64,000 nt of DNA from Bog-756 sp963813525. Lineage in GTDB: Bacteria > Actinomycetota > Acidimicrobiia > Acidimicrobiales > RAAP-2. The stretch is from contig CAWEZI010000005.1 of assembly GCA_963813525.1 (NCBI GenBank), positions 496,001 through 560,000 on the forward strand, read 5' to 3'. The position numbers were made by a program, and so were the translations under genes. This document shows positions 62,661 through 64,000 of the stretch, piece by piece (position 1 is the stretch's first letter; each line of letters opens with the position of its first letter). The notes beneath the pieces were generated by a model that had not been told where the DNA came from, searched no databases, and saw only the letters and a list, made by a program, of their open reading frames with translations.

Positions 62661-64000
62661 ATGACAGCGGCCCCGATCGACGCGGCGCTCCGGCGGGCAG
62701 CCGAGCGCTTCGGGGAGCGCGACGCCGTCCTGAGCGGGGACGAACGGTGGTCCTTCCGCCAACTCGACCAACGGAGCAACGCGCTGGCCCGTCATCTGGC
62801 CGCCCAGGGCGTCGGCGCGGGTGATCGGGTGGCCCTCATGATGGCCAACCGGGTCGAGTTCATCGTCGCCGTCTACGCCGCCAGCAAGCTCGGAGCGCCC
62901 GTGGTCCTGCTGAGCCCGGCGTGGAAGTCGACCGAGGTGCGCCACGCCATCGACCTGACCGATCCGCTCCATGCGATAGCCGACGGTGACGCCTCGTCCC
63001 TACTGGTCGAGCACCTGGGCGCCGGAGGGGTGACCGACCTCGACGACCAGTCGACCGACCCCTTCGACTACAGCCGGAGCCCGATCGAACCAGGGCGGCG
63101 GGTGGCGGTCGACGAGGCCGTTCTCGTCTTCAGCTCGGGCACCACCGGCCTGCCCAAAGCGGTGCGCCACACCCACGCCTCGATGGGACTGGCCACGAAC
63201 CACTGGTGTGCCGCACTCGGGCTCGGTCCGGACGACCGCTTTCAGGTGGCGACCCCTCCCTCCCACATCCTCGGCCTGCTCAACATGCTCGCCGCCACCA
63301 CCGCCGGCGCCACCGTGCGGTTGCATCGGCGATTCGACCTGGACGAGGTGCTCTACCGCATCGCCCACGAGCGGATGACCCTGGAGATGGCCGTGGCCCC
63401 GATCGCCCTGGCCCTGGCCAACCATCCCCACCTCGAGGACCACGACCTGTCGTCGCTGCGCTACATCATGTGGGGGGCGACCCCGGTCAGCGAGAGCGTC
63501 GCCCGGGTGGTGACCCAACGGACGGGGGTGCGCTGGTTGCCGGCCTACGGTGCCAGCGAGGTTCCGGTCATCGCCGCCAATCCGGTCGATCGCCCCGCAC
63601 TGTGGCGGCTCGACTCGGCCGGACTGCCGCCCCCGGGCGTCGTGATCCGCACCGTCGACCTCGACAGCGGGGTCGTTCTCGACTCCGGGGCGGTGGGGGA
63701 GATCCAGGTGAGGAGCCCCTCGGTCATGACCGGCTACCTCCCTGACCAAGCCACTGCCGATGCCTTCGTCGACGGCTGGTACCGGACGGGCGACGTCGGA
63801 TGGCTCGAGCCGGACGGGTGGGTCCATCTGACCGACCGGTCGAAGGAGATGATCAAGGTCAACGGGTTCCAGGTGGCGCCGGCTGAAGTGGAGGCGGTGC
63901 TCCTCCGTCATCCGGCGGTGCTCGACTGCGCCGTCTTCGGTCTGGCCGACGACCGGGCGGGCGAGGTGCCGGTAGCCGCCGTGCAACTCGAACCGGGTCG
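62661..64000 (+). CDS. Acyl-CoA synthetase (AMP ligase), cut by window edge
   Basis: Adenylate-forming CoA ligase; 446 residues are visible and the frame runs off the right end. Motifs are FSSGTTGLPKAVRHTH (about 157), AYGASEVPVIA in place of YGxTE, and WYRTGDVGW followed by DRSKEMIKVNGFQVAPAEVE. The C-terminal catalytic Lys lies beyond the window. ATG 62661 is preferred over in-frame ATG 62652, because AGAGAAG lies 10 bases before the former and only one base before the latter. A fourth CoA ligase in the window. Confidence 0.9.
   Translation, partial: MTAAPIDAALRRAAERFGERDAVLSGDERWSFRQLDQRSNALARHLAAQGVGAGDRVALMMANRVEFIVAVYAASKLGAPVVLLSPAWKSTEVRHAIDLTDPLHAIADGDASSLLVEHLGAGGVTDLDDQSTDPFDYSRSPIEPGRRVAVDEAVLVFSSGTTGLPKAVRHTHASMGLATNHWCAALGLGPDDRFQVATPPSHILGLLNMLAATTAGATVRLHRRFDLDEVLYRIAHERMTLEMAVAPIALALANHPHLEDHDLSSLRYIMWGATPVSESVARVVTQRTGVRWLPAYGASEVPVIAANPVDRPALWRLDSAGLPPPGVVIRTVDLDSGVVLDSGAVGEIQVRSPSVMTGYLPDQATADAFVDGWYRTGDVGWLEPDGWVHLTDRSKEMIKVNGFQVAPAEVEAVLLRHPAVLDCAVFGLADDRAGEVPVAAVQLEPG

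Overview
This is a 64 kb stretch of high-GC, densely coding DNA. The gene content suggests an Actinomycetota chromosome, possibly from the Acidimicrobiia or a mycobacteria-like steroid degrader: many acyl-CoA dehydrogenases, short-chain dehydrogenases, FadD-type ligases, CaiB/BaiF CoA-transferases, LLM flavin monooxygenases, a P450, Rieske oxygenases and TetR/GntR regulators. No rRNA, tRNA, transposase, phage gene, CRISPR array or replication origin was seen. The taxonomic placement is inference from gene families only.

Layout. (1) 1-6.7 kb: Rieske oxygenase, Baeyer-Villiger-type monooxygenase, cyclase-family hydrolase, amidohydrolase and MFE-2-like SDR. All five are interrupted by single-base frameshifts. 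(2) 6.8-13.8 kb: acyl-CoA dehydrogenase, a single-chain 2-oxoacid dehydrogenase E1 (alpha and beta fused), two coupled SDRs, a TetR regulator and a CoA ligase. (3) 13.9-18.9 kb: a branched-chain-amino-acid-type ABC importer with fused permeases (LivH-LivM) and fused ATPases (LivG-LivF). (4) 19.4-22.4 kb: amidohydrolase and PQQ-propeller lipoprotein. (5) 22.4-29.4 kb: GntR regulator with an operator over its own start, then a tightly packed operon of LLM monooxygenase, CoA-transferase, CitE-like lyase, DapB-like reductase and a DUF35-thiolase fusion. (6) 29.6-32.0 kb: a coupled membrane module of two paralogous multi-pass proteins, a COX3-like protein and a COX4-like protein, without oxidase subunits I or II. 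(7) 32.1-39.2 kb: paired acyl-CoA dehydrogenases, aldehyde dehydrogenase, SDRs and an LLM oxidoreductase. (8) 39.2-49.3 kb: two divergent operons, one with an acyl-CoA dehydrogenase pair, SnoaL-like protein and KshB-like flavin/2Fe-2S reductase, the other with CoA ligase, TauD dioxygenase, SDR, carboxymuconolactone-decarboxylase-like protein, Rieske oxygenase, small protein and TetR. (9) 49.4-64 kb: secreted protein, amidohydrolase with altered metal motif, enoyl-CoA hydratase, CoA-transferases, SDRs, P450, amidohydrolase, CoA ligases and another acyl-CoA dehydrogenase.

Taken together the window reads as a catabolic island. A substrate could be imported by the Liv-type transporter, oxidised by Rieske, P450, TauD, LLM and Baeyer-Villiger oxygenases, activated to CoA esters by ligases or CoA-transferases, shortened by beta-oxidation, and cleaved by retro-aldol steps (CitE-like, DUF35-thiolase). 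The substrate cannot be read from the sequence; an alicyclic, steroid-like or terpenoid-like acid is a reasonable inference. Three divergent promoter regions in the left part carry the same palindromic motif, suggesting a local regulon. The membrane module at 29.6-32.0 kb is the least explained part.
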